The position numbers and the translations under genes are program-made. A stretch of 64,000 nucleotides of DNA. It comes from Bacteroidia bacterium. GTDB taxonomy: Bacteria; Bacteroidota; Bacteroidia; Cytophagales; Cyclobacteriaceae. Position 1 is the first letter of the stretch. The number at the start of each line of letters is the position of its first letter. The stretch lies in contig JAUILA010000002.1 in assembly GCA_030432655.1 (NCBI GenBank), forward strand, positions 225,953 to 289,952, written 5' to 3'. This document shows positions 24,524 to 32,934 of this stretch, piece by piece. Under the pieces are notes generated by a model. That model had not been told where the DNA came from and searched no databases. It saw only the letters and a program-made list of their open reading frames with translations.

Positions 24524-25674
24524 TGATGATTTACTGTGAAAAGGAATTTCCCGGTATTGTACGTGGTGCCAATCCCATTTGCATCGTCACAATAACTCAC
24601 AAAATCCTGGTCCAGGAAGTAGTCTTTCTCGTTAATGGTGATCTTAACACCTCCCGATACCGATACCTCAGCGATTTTTGTAGATAGTCCCAGGGTCAGG
24701 TCGATCTTAGCTTTGGAATAATCCTCTTCAAACCAGTCATACCGGACCAGATCTCCAAACAGAGAACGGTCCCAGTTAAACGTAGGCAGCCGCTTGTCGT
24801 ACCATTCGGGTTTGCAATTGAATATTCCGCAATCCTTCCACTCGCTTCGGTCTGAAGAAGGATAGGACTTCCGGAGAGAGGAAAATCCGCTGGGATTTTT
24901 AGAGGCTAAGGTTATAATGAAGAATACTTCCGGATTTCCATCAAGATAGTGTTCAGCATGCCGGAGAACACCAATAGTAGCAAATTTCGCTCTTACCAGG
25001 TGATCCTGCCTGTTATATTCATCACGGTCACACCCTGTACTGGTGGTTGGGGTATCGTCTATGGCCAGGATATTGCCACACTCGTAAGATTCCTGTTTCA
25101 AAAAGAAATCATAATTATTATCGGACACCACCGGGGTTAAAGTACAAGTTCGCCCATCGGGTTGTTGCGGTTGCTGATTCCGTTTAGTATAAATGGTGCG
25201 CTCATTATGACTGAGGACAATTACCAGGTTTTCCGGTTCTCTTGTGATATCAAATTCCACCTCCCGGCCACTATCGAATGCGGTCAGCTTATTCAGTATT
25301 GACAGATCTGCAGATGCCGGCCTGTAAACTACCAGCGGCACATCATTCCCGGCATCCCACTGACTGGCATTCATATTGGTAAGGGAAGGCATGGCTACCT
25401 GCAGCAACGGGTCATCAGGTCGTTGTGGTAAATCATCCAGCTGTGAGTAGAGGACATTAAAATCGCCATCAAATTTCTCCAGCAGCTTTTCTTTTAAATT
25501 CAGCCTGAAATCTGGTTCAGCCAGGCGCTGAGATAACAACCGGGCCACATTAAGATTATGTGTTTCTGTTATATCCGGTCCGCTTGCGGGTCGGGAAACA
25601 GGTTTCGGGACCTCATCCGTACAACCCAATACGAATGCGATCATAAACAGCGTGTAAAAAACAGGTAATTTCAT
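24520..25674 (-). CDS. Uncharacterised lipoprotein with FDGDF/VLY-type N-terminal region
   Basis: Lipoprotein of 384 residues with lipobox VLGC. After a Pro-rich spacer, residues about 40-85 (LNVARLLSQRLAEPDF, EKFDGDFNVLYSQLDD) resemble a segment recurring in Bacteroidota surface lipoproteins, possibly DUF3103-like. The central part has several Cys residues and a metal-peptide-like acidic run, but I see no catalytic motif. It is the first gene of a coupled pair with the predicted envelope protein downstream. The function is unknown. Confidence 0.65.
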   Translation of the reverse strand: MKLPVFYTLFMIAFVLGCTDEVPKPVSRPASGPDITETHNLNVARLLSQRLAEPDFRLNLKEKLLEKFDGDFNVLYSQLDDLPQRPDDPLLQVAMPSLTNMNASQWDAGNDVPLVVYRPASADLSILNKLTAFDSGREVEFDITREPENLVIVLSHNERTIYTKRNQQPQQPDGRTCTLTPVVSDNNYDFFLKQESYECGNILAIDDTPTTSTGCDRDEYNRQDHLVRAKFATIGVLRHAEHYLDGNPEVFFIITLASKNPSGFSSLRKSYPSSDRSEWKDCGIFNCKPEWYDKRLPTFNWDRSLFGDLVRYDWFEEDYSKAKIDLTLGLSTKIAEVSVSGGVKITINEKDYFLDQDFVSYCDDANGIGTTYNTGKFLFTVNHQ

Positions 25675-25791
25675 GGAACAAAAGATTAAGGTGATAAAAA
25701 ATTGCCGGCCGTTTTGTAATGATCATACTCACGGCGGACAATTCATGTCCATGAAAAGAAAAGGCTGGTTTAGGGCCGGAGAGGTTTAAAT

Positions 25792-27981
25792 TTAGTTAGC
25801 GTATTCGGAAAGGAATTTTATTCGCATCAGACGGAGTTCTTCTTCTGAATAGTCCTCATTGTCCTCGTCATCCAGTGCGGTTTCAATGCTGTCGGTTTCT
25901 GAGTTAAGAAAGTATTCTATAATATCGTCCTGTTTGTCAATATCCAGGATGTCATCAATATAATAGTCAAGGTTTAGCTTGGTGCCGGAATAGCAGATAT
26001 TCTCAATTTCATCGAGCAGCTCCTCGAAACTTATATTCTGCGTTTCGGCAATTTCATCAAGATCAACCTTCCGGTCTACCTGCTGGATGATAAAGATCTT
26101 TATTTTAGACTTGTTAACAGACGATTTGACAACTACTTCAGAGGCGGTCACAATATCATTATCTTCAACATATTTATCGATTGCCTCCAGGAAAGGTTTG
26201 CCGAATTTTTTCACCTTTCCCATACCCACCCCGTTGATCTGGGCCAGCTCGGCTTCCGTGGTAGGGTAGGTGGTAGCCATTTCCTCCAGCGACGGGTCCT
26301 GGAAAATAACATAAGGAGGCAAATCCTTCTGGTGTGCTACCTTTTTCCTCAGATTCTTAAGCAGCTGGAAAAGTTCTGAATCATACGCCTTGGCATTCAC
26401 CGGCGGACGATCACCTTCTTCTTCTTCAGCCGGATTGGTTTCATAGGTATGGTCCCCGGCCAGCATAACGGAATGCGGGTTTTTCAGGAACTTTCTTCCT
26501 TTATCAGAGACTTTCAATACTCCCACATTCTCAATATCCTTTTTAAGGAATTCGTACATGAGTGATTGGCGGATTACCGATCGCCAGTATTCTTTGGTTT
26601 CATCTTTTCCCGACCCGTAAATATCAAGTTGATCATGTCCGTATGAAGAAATATATTGGTCCTCGGTGCCCCTGATCAAATGTACCAGGTGTTTCAGATC
26701 AAACCGTTCATCGGTTGCCTGAACCGCTTCAATTACCTTGGCGACAGCTGTCTGGCCTTCAAACCGTTCACGGGGATGGACGCAATTATCACAACCCTCA
26801 CAATTTTTGCGGTCATATTCCTCCCCAAAATAGTGCAGCAGCTGGCGTCGTCGGCAAACAGGAGATTCCGCGTAATAGGCCATTTCCTGCAACAGGATCC
26901 TGCCATTCTCCCGTTCCTGAACAGATTTATCTTTGTTAAATTTCTCCAGTTTGAGAATGTCATTATGACTGTAGAACATCAGGCAATGTCCCTCCAGGCC
27001 GTCTCGTCCGGCACGTCCGGTTTCCTGGTAATATCCTTCCAGTGATTTAGGTACATCATAGTGGATCACAAACCGCACATCCGGCTTGTCTATTCCCATG
27101 CCAAAGGCAATGGTTGCCACAATGATGTCCACTTCCTCATTCAGGAAATCATCCTGGTTTTTTTCCCGGATGCTGCTGTCGAGACCGGCATGGTAGGGGG
27201 CCGCACTAAATCCGTTCACTTTCAGCAGTTCGGCAATTTCCTCCACCTTTTTCCGGCTCAGGCAATAAATGATCCCGCTCTTATGATTATTGTCGTGAAG
27301 AAATTTGATAAGCTTTTTCTTCGCATGAACCTTTTCCTGTACCTCGTAATAGAGATTTGTCCGGTTAAAGGAAGAAATAAACACATCCGCATTCTCCATC
27401 TGCAGATTCTTCTGAATATCCAGCTGGACTTTAGGAGTGGCCGTCGCTGTCAGGGCTATGATCGGCATATTGCCAAGGTGCCCGATAATATCTTTTATGC
27501 GCCGGTATTCGGGTCGGAAGTCATGGCCCCATTCCGAAATACAGTGAGCCTCATCCACTGCTACAAAAGAAATTTTTATGCTTTTAAGAAAATCAATATT
27601 CTCCTGCTTGGTCAGCGACTCGGGAGCCACGTACAACAACTTGGTAAGTCCTTCGCGGCATTGATTTTTAACCCTGGTTGATTCGGCCTTACTTAACGTT
27701 GAATTCAGAAAATGCGCATTGATCCCGAACGCCTGCATCTGATCAACCTGATTTTTCATCAGTGCGATCAGGGGAGAAATAACCACTGCCAAACCTTCGG
27801 AGACAAGCGCAGGCAGCTGGTAACATAAGGATTTACCAGCTCCTGTAGGCATAATCACAAAGGTGTTTTTGCCTTCCAATATATTTCTTATGATCGGTTC
27901 CTGATTTCCACGGAATTGGCTGAAACCAAAAACCTCCTTCATCTTCAGTTTTAACGCATCCTTCTTCTCTTCAACCAGCAT
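25792..27981 (-). CDS. recQ: ATP-dependent DNA helicase RecQ
   Basis: Superfamily 2 3'-5' helicase of 729 residues. Walker A MPTGAGKS is at 44-51 and DEAH at 143-146, within VDEAHCISEWGHDFRPE, the RecQ signature. Zinc-binding cysteines (CRRRQLL, NCEGCDNC) lie near 375-398, followed by the winged-helix RQC domain and an HRDC domain near 570 (QINGVGMGKVKKFG). About 90 extra C-terminal residues end in a very acidic tail, typical of Bacteroidota RecQ. It is divergent from kdsD over 61 bases. Confidence 0.96.
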   Translation of the reverse strand: MLVEEKKDALKLKMKEVFGFSQFRGNQEPIIRNILEGKNTFVIMPTGAGKSLCYQLPALVSEGLAVVISPLIALMKNQVDQMQAFGINAHFLNSTLSKAESTRVKNQCREGLTKLLYVAPESLTKQENIDFLKSIKISFVAVDEAHCISEWGHDFRPEYRRIKDIIGHLGNMPIIALTATATPKVQLDIQKNLQMENADVFISSFNRTNLYYEVQEKVHAKKKLIKFLHDNNHKSGIIYCLSRKKVEEIAELLKVNGFSAAPYHAGLDSSIREKNQDDFLNEEVDIIVATIAFGMGIDKPDVRFVIHYDVPKSLEGYYQETGRAGRDGLEGHCLMFYSHNDILKLEKFNKDKSVQERENGRILLQEMAYYAESPVCRRRQLLHYFGEEYDRKNCEGCDNCVHPRERFEGQTAVAKVIEAVQATDERFDLKHLVHLIRGTEDQYISSYGHDQLDIYGSGKDETKEYWRSVIRQSLMYEFLKKDIENVGVLKVSDKGRKFLKNPHSVMLAGDHTYETNPAEEEEGDRPPVNAKAYDSELFQLLKNLRKKVAHQKDLPPYVIFQDPSLEEMATTYPTTEAELAQINGVGMGKVKKFGKPFLEAIDKYVEDNDIVTASEVVVKSSVNKSKIKIFIIQQVDRKVDLDEIAETQNISFEELLDEIENICYSGTKLNLDYYIDDILDIDKQDDIIEYFLNSETDSIETALDDEDNEDYSEEELRLMRIKFLSEYAN

Positions 27982-28018
27982 CTTAATAGCTCATTTATTT
28001 AAATCATCTTTAATTTTC

Positions 28019-28026
28019 TATCTTTG
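28019..28026 (+). promoter_or_regulatory. Putative -7 box of the kdsD-manC promoter
   Basis: TATCTTTG matches TAnnTTTG and ends 16 bases before the kdsD ATG. The -33 region is AT-rich but has no exact TTG. Confidence 0.45.
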
Positions 28027-28042
28027 TTCGCGCTCGAACAGG

Positions 28043-29023
28043 ATGATCCAGACCACATTGAAGTTAGCAAAAAATATTCAAAAGATAGCTAGGGAAGCTC
28101 TTATTAATGAGGCCCGTGCAATTGAGAATCTTCAGTCATTTATCGACGAGGATTTTGAGAAGTGTGTATTGGAAATTTACAACGGAAAAGGCCGCGTAGT
28201 CGTGACCGGTGTCGGTAAAAGTGCCATTGTTGCCAATAAGATAGTCGCCACACTGAATTCGACCGGAACACCAGCCTTGTTCATGCACGCGGCGGATGCC
28301 ATTCATGGTGATCTGGGGATGGTGCAGAGAGATGACATTGTGATTTGTCTTTCAAAAAGCGGCAATACCCCCGAGATAAAGGTCCTGGTACCTCTGTTAA
28401 AGCGAACGGGTTCCAGGCTGGTGGCACTGGTCAGCAATACAGATTCCTACCTCGCTAAACAATCCGATTTTATTCTGAATGCAACGATCGGGGAGGAGGC
28501 TTGTCCGAACAACCTCGCTCCCACTACAAGTACCACTGCGCATATGGCACTCGGTGATGCACTGGCCATTTGCCTGCTTGCCCTGAGAGAATTTTCAAGT
28601 GAGGATTTTGCGCGGTTCCATCCCGGAGGCGCCCTTGGCAAGAAATTGTACCTGCAGGTTGACGACATTATCCTGAATAATGAATTGCCCGTAATTACAC
28701 GTGATGTCCTTTTAAAGGAGGTGATCCTGGAAATTTCTTCCAAAAGACTGGGATGTGCGGTTGTGGTTGACGATCAGGGAAGTCTTACCGGTATTGTTAC
28801 TGACGGGGACTTGCGGAGGGCATTTGAACGGGGATTTACTATGGAAACCCCTGCGAGTGAAATAATGGGCTCAAAGCCTAAAACTGTTGATGCCGGAGAT
28901 TACGCGGTGAAAGCATTAAATATTATGCAACAAAACAGTATCAGTCAGGTGGTTGTGGTCCGGGAGAATAAACCGCTCGGTATTGTCCACCTTCATGACC
29001 TGCTTAGGGAAGGAATCATATGA
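28043..29023 (+). CDS. kdsD: Arabinose-5-phosphate isomerase (KpsF/GutQ/KdsD)
   Basis: Enzyme of 326 residues that interconverts ribulose 5-phosphate and arabinose 5-phosphate, the first step to Kdo for lipopolysaccharide or capsule. The SIS domain (about 35-175) contains TGVGKSAIVANKIVATLNSTGTP and LSKSGNTPE. Two CBS repeats occupy about 205-326. Its stop overlaps the manC start by four bases (ATGA), so Kdo and GDP-mannose precursor supply are co-expressed. Confidence 0.94.
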   Translation: MIQTTLKLAKNIQKIAREALINEARAIENLQSFIDEDFEKCVLEIYNGKGRVVVTGVGKSAIVANKIVATLNSTGTPALFMHAADAIHGDLGMVQRDDIVICLSKSGNTPEIKVLVPLLKRTGSRLVALVSNTDSYLAKQSDFILNATIGEEACPNNLAPTTSTTAHMALGDALAICLLALREFSSEDFARFHPGGALGKKLYLQVDDIILNNELPVITRDVLLKEVILEISSKRLGCAVVVDDQGSLTGIVTDGDLRRAFERGFTMETPASEIMGSKPKTVDAGDYAVKALNIMQQNSISQVVVVRENKPLGIVHLHDLLREGII

Positions 29024-30102
29024 GCCGCAAACACGAATCAATCTACCTGGTCATACTGGCAGGAGGAACCGGCAGCCGGCTGTGGCCCTGCAGCCGTCAT
29101 CATAAACCAAAGCAGTTTCAGGATATTCTCGGTATTGGTAAATCGCTTTTGCAGATGACCTATGAGCGGTTTAACGGGATTTGTCCGCCCGCGAACGTAT
29201 TTGTGATTACGCACCAGGATTACCTGGAGCATGTGACCAGCCAATTACCTGATCTTTCTCCGGAAAATATAATTCTGGAGCCTTTCAGGAGGAATACCGC
29301 TCCATGTATTGCTTATGCGACCCATAAGATCGCCAAGCTGGATCCGGATGCCACTTGTATTGTCACTCCATCCGATCACCTTGTGCTCCACCAGGAACCA
29401 TTCACTCAGACACTGAATGCCGCTGTGAAAGCTGCTATCGGGACGGACCGCCTGATTACCATCGGGTTGCAGCCAACCCGGCCGGATACTGGTTTCGGAT
29501 ATATACAATTGATCGAAGACGGACAACCGCTTAAAAAAGTAAAGACCTTCACGGAAAAACCTGAAAAGTCTCTCGCACTTAAATTCCTGGAGAGTGGTGA
29601 TTTTGTCTGGAATTCAGGCATTTTCGTTTGGACGGTGGGAGCGATTACCCAGGCTATGTCAACCTATCTGGGTGATCTTAATGACGGGTTTGAGGCCATT
29701 AAGGATGCATTGAATACTGACGGAGAACGAGACGCGGTGAACAGGGCCTACGCACATATTACCAATACTTCCATTGACCGGGGGATACTCGAGAAGTCGT
29801 CCGAAGTGTATGTGGTACTGGGAGAATTTGACTGGTCTGACCTGGGTTCCTGGGAGGCAGTCCATAATATCACAACGCTGGACGAGGACCATAACGCGGT
29901 CCGCGCCAATGCCTTGCTGGTCAAAACCACTAATACCATGGTCAAAGGTCCGAAGGATACCCTGATCGTTGTGCACGGACTGGACAACTACCTGGTATCG
30001 TTGTCAAATGATGTGCTGGTCGTATGTAAGCGTGATGAGGAGGATCTCCTGCGCAGACTGATGGCAGAGGCACGGACGACTAAAGGAAAAAAATTTCTTT
30101 AA
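29020..30102 (+). CDS. manC: Mannose-1-phosphate guanylyltransferase
   Basis: Nucleotidyltransferase of 360 residues making GDP-mannose from GTP and mannose 1-phosphate. The pyrophosphorylase motif GGTGSRLWP is at 15-23, with the lysine in KPKQF shortly after, and FTEKP and WNSGIF later. It has the short form without a fused C-terminal phosphomannose isomerase. GDP-mannose would feed the glycosyltransferases downstream in the window. It overlaps the convergent rlmB by four bases. Confidence 0.94.
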   Translation: MSRKHESIYLVILAGGTGSRLWPCSRHHKPKQFQDILGIGKSLLQMTYERFNGICPPANVFVITHQDYLEHVTSQLPDLSPENIILEPFRRNTAPCIAYATHKIAKLDPDATCIVTPSDHLVLHQEPFTQTLNAAVKAAIGTDRLITIGLQPTRPDTGFGYIQLIEDGQPLKKVKTFTEKPEKSLALKFLESGDFVWNSGIFVWTVGAITQAMSTYLGDLNDGFEAIKDALNTDGERDAVNRAYAHITNTSIDRGILEKSSEVYVVLGEFDWSDLGSWEAVHNITTLDEDHNAVRANALLVKTTNTMVKGPKDTLIVVHGLDNYLVSLSNDVLVVCKRDEEDLLRRLMAEARTTKGKKFL

Positions 30103-30851
30103 CCCCTGCGTTGTCGTACCGCCTCAAAAACGGCTACCGCTGCTGATACGGAAACATTTAAAGATTCGATATGTCCTGTCATCGGAATTTTTCCGCGATC
30201 ATCGCACAGTTTAAGGTATTCGGGTGAAATACCATCTTCTTCTGATCCCATCAGTATGGCCAGCGGACCAGTAAGATCTGATTCAAACAGCAGGGTTTCT
30301 GTTTTCTCTGTACAACCAAAAATTCGAATTCCACTGCCTCTTAGATATTCCAGGGTAGCTTTCAGGTTGTCCTCCCTGCAAACAGGCAGGTAGCCCAGTG
30401 CTCCCGCCGACGTTTTCATGGCATCTGAATTAATTGCGGCACTTCCCCGGCTTGGAATTACGACCGCATGAATGCCGGCACATTCGGCGGTGCGGGCGAT
30501 GGCTCCGAAATTCCGAACATCCGTGACGCGATCAAGTATAAGAAGGAACGGCTCTTCTCCCTTGCTGTATAATTCAGAAACAATATTGTCGATCGAGGCG
30601 AATGTCACTGCCGACATCATCGCAATTGCTCCCTGGTGATTTTTCCGGGTAATCCGGTTCAATTTTTCGAGGGGAACCTGGGATACCGGCACATTGTGGT
30701 CCCGGGCAGTTCGTATAAGTTCCTTGAGTAATGGATTGCTGAGTCCCTTCTGGACCATCAGCTTATCAATTTCATTACCCGCCAGGATATTTTCCATAAT
30801 GGCCCGGGTACCGAAGATCATATCCCGGCCTGCTGAGGGTTTATTCATCAT
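30099..30851 (-). CDS. rlmB: 23S rRNA (guanosine-2'-O)-methyltransferase RlmB / TrmH family
   Basis: SpoU-type methyltransferase of 250 residues with the knotted SAM fold. The three family motifs are present: DRVTDVRNFGAIARTAEC, ILMGSEEDGIS and SLNVSVSAAVAVFEAVRQR. The N-terminal part FGTRAIMENILAGNEIDKL is the L30e-like RNA-binding domain. It starts directly after the stop of the GWxTD gene with no gap. Confidence 0.93.
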   Translation of the reverse strand: MMNKPSAGRDMIFGTRAIMENILAGNEIDKLMVQKGLSNPLLKELIRTARDHNVPVSQVPLEKLNRITRKNHQGAIAMMSAVTFASIDNIVSELYSKGEEPFLLILDRVTDVRNFGAIARTAECAGIHAVVIPSRGSAAINSDAMKTSAGALGYLPVCREDNLKATLEYLRGSGIRIFGCTEKTETLLFESDLTGPLAILMGSEEDGISPEYLKLCDDRGKIPMTGHIESLNVSVSAAVAVFEAVRQRRG

Positions 30852-32036
30852 CTATCGTTTGTCCATGGGCCTCGCATCCCGCCAGAACCGGGCTGCTGCG
30901 AGGTAGCCGTTACTATGCGATTTACTCCGGATCAGAGAATATTGCCGGTCTGCATAGGGGCTCTGCAAGATAACGAATTTAAATGTCATCGGAGGAAGTT
31001 TATCGCCGGGGAGATATGTCCAGATTTCGGTGTCCTGTTCACGAATCACCTGATCCGGGGTGCCGAAAATAATAAATGTCATTCCACGGTCGGTTTTCCA
31101 GCCTTCCTTGTAGGTGGTAAACAGTGAATTGGCCTGGGTCACCTGCTGGTAATAATTTTTTATGATCCATCGGGCATTCTCCTGACTGCCCGCCATATCC
31201 ACCCAGAATTGATCAAATTTTGCTTTATCGCCATCTGATGAAAGCAGTTTCTGGCGTTCCTTGGTGGTGGTTATGTATACCAAGGGCTCTACCAGGTCGG
31301 GTATCGTTACATATTCCGGGAAATAAGGACCCTGCACCCGGAAGCTTTCCCCATTTGACGGCCCCGCATTTGTCTTAACATGATAAAGGCCTTCTTCATC
31401 ATAAATATGATCATAGGCGGTGTCAAGCCGGAAAGTGGAAGTTACCTCCATCGTTCGCGGTACATTGCCCGGGTCAGTGGCCATCGGCGGACGCGCCGGA
31501 GGAAATGTGTGATCGTAGTAAGTCACCTCGATTGGTTCCGGTGCCAGGATATCATATTTTCCCTCTTTCAGATAGGGCCCGATAACCGGGTTTCCGGAAA
31601 TGTCCTTCAGCATAAAGGAGTGAATATCACTGGTGCGCACATCCTGGTAAAAAGAGAGCCCGCTTAGACGGCTGGTCACTTTTACGATGATAAGTGGTGG
31701 GTAATTATCAAATCGGTATCCCATAAAATAGGATTGTTCTTTTCTGCCAAGAAATACTGAATCGGATGGTTGAACAATTGAACCCAGCGCATCATCGTAC
31801 GTATTGGCGCGCATGAATGTCACTTTATAATCATCCGGACGTGTACTCTGGTTGTTCAGCTCCAGTTCCAGGACCAGTAATTTCCCGTTCTGCGGATGCT
31901 GTATCATACGATATTGCAGGAATAGCTCTTCCTGCGGGTCGTACAAATGAGCGAAATTAATTTCGGATACTTTCTCCTGCGACCAGGTGATCAGGGGCAG
32001 GGCAATAAGCATTAGCGGGAGAATAAATTTGAACAT
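30852..32036 (-). CDS. GWxTD domain-containing exported protein
   Basis: Protein of 394 residues; the ATG at 32036 is chosen because it starts right at a clear signal peptide (MFKFILPLMLIALPLITWSQ). The C-terminal part contains EGWKTDRGMTFIIFGTPDQVI, the hallmark of the Bacteroidota GWxTD family. The preceding part is beta-rich. The function of the family is not established; members are envelope proteins. Confidence 0.88.
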   Translation of the reverse strand: MFKFILPLMLIALPLITWSQEKVSEINFAHLYDPQEELFLQYRMIQHPQNGKLLVLELELNNQSTRPDDYKVTFMRANTYDDALGSIVQPSDSVFLGRKEQSYFMGYRFDNYPPLIIVKVTSRLSGLSFYQDVRTSDIHSFMLKDISGNPVIGPYLKEGKYDILAPEPIEVTYYDHTFPPARPPMATDPGNVPRTMEVTSTFRLDTAYDHIYDEEGLYHVKTNAGPSNGESFRVQGPYFPEYVTIPDLVEPLVYITTTKERQKLLSSDGDKAKFDQFWVDMAGSQENARWIIKNYYQQVTQANSLFTTYKEGWKTDRGMTFIIFGTPDQVIREQDTEIWTYLPGDKLPPMTFKFVILQSPYADRQYSLIRSKSHSNGYLAAARFWRDARPMDKR

Positions 32037-32130
32037 ACCAAACAGACTTGATTCAGCTAATCTAAACAAATTCTGCGCCAGAATGAATGCAGGCGGACTG
32101 ACTTCCTGGGGATATTCCCGGGAATGTTCC

Positions 32131-32138
32131 TATTTTTG
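32131..32138 (+). promoter_or_regulatory. Putative -7 box ahead of a methyltransferase gene
   Basis: TATTTTTG matches TAnnTTTG, 15 bases before the ATG at 32154. No clear -33 element. Confidence 0.45.
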
Positions 32139-32153
32139 TCGCAAATTGATCAA

Positions 32154-32930
32154 ATGGGCGTTTATACAACTGAAATAGCATCAGACAGAATTCCTTCCGA
32201 TAACCCGATTCACCAGCGGCTGCTCCAGGCATACTACCTTGCCCGGCCGTTTATAAGTGGAAAACTCCTTGAAGTGGGATGCGGTGAAGGCAGGGGTATT
32301 GAAGTTTTGAAAGACTATTGTACAAGTTACACAGGACTTGACAAGATCGGAGAGGTGATCAGCTCCCTGGAGGATAAATATCCGGAGCATACTTTTCTGC
32401 AAACAACCATACCTCCGATCCGGGGTCTCGAGGATAATTCCTATGATGCTATTGTCACCTTCCAGGTGATCGAACATATCAGGGAAGACAAGGAATTTCT
32501 GAAGGAATTGTACCGGTTACTGCGCCCGGGTGGTGTTGCCTTAGTAACTACCCCGAATATCCGGAAAACGCTTTCAAGAAATCCATGGCATATTCGTGAA
32601 TACACTCCGGAAGAATTAACAAAGCTGGCAGGTGAAGTTTTCGACGAGGTGGATATGAAAGGCGTACGGGGGAATGAAAAAGTAATGGCCTATTATGAAA
32701 TGAATAAAGAATCGGTTCGTAAGATCACCCGTTTTGACGTTTTTAATCTTCAGTACCGCTTGCCATCAGCACTGCTGAGAATACCCTATGATGTCCTGAA
32801 TCGCCTGAACCGTAACAAGCTGAAGGATACGGATGACGACTTGGTAAAAAGCATCACCCACGAGGATTATTTACTCACGGATGATGCTTCGGAGGCACTT
32901 GATCTTTTCTGTATTCTCAGGAAAAAGTAA
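32154..32930 (+). CDS. Class I SAM-dependent methyltransferase
   Basis: Methyltransferase of 258 residues (ATG at 32154; an upstream TTG at 32124 lies before the promoter box and is rejected). Motif I LLEVGCGEGRGIEVL is near residue 45. The Methyltransf_11-like core continues with YDAIVTFQVIEHI and RLLRPGGVALVTTPN. The substrate is unknown. Such ubiE/bioC-like enzymes often act on lipids, quinones or sugars. It is monocistronic and converges on the DUF2723 gene with a four-base gap. Confidence 0.85.
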   Translation: MGVYTTEIASDRIPSDNPIHQRLLQAYYLARPFISGKLLEVGCGEGRGIEVLKDYCTSYTGLDKIGEVISSLEDKYPEHTFLQTTIPPIRGLEDNSYDAIVTFQVIEHIREDKEFLKELYRLLRPGGVALVTTPNIRKTLSRNPWHIREYTPEELTKLAGEVFDEVDMKGVRGNEKVMAYYEMNKESVRKITRFDVFNLQYRLPSALLRIPYDVLNRLNRNKLKDTDDDLVKSITHEDYLLTDDASEALDLFCILRKK

Positions 32931-32934
32931 ATCC

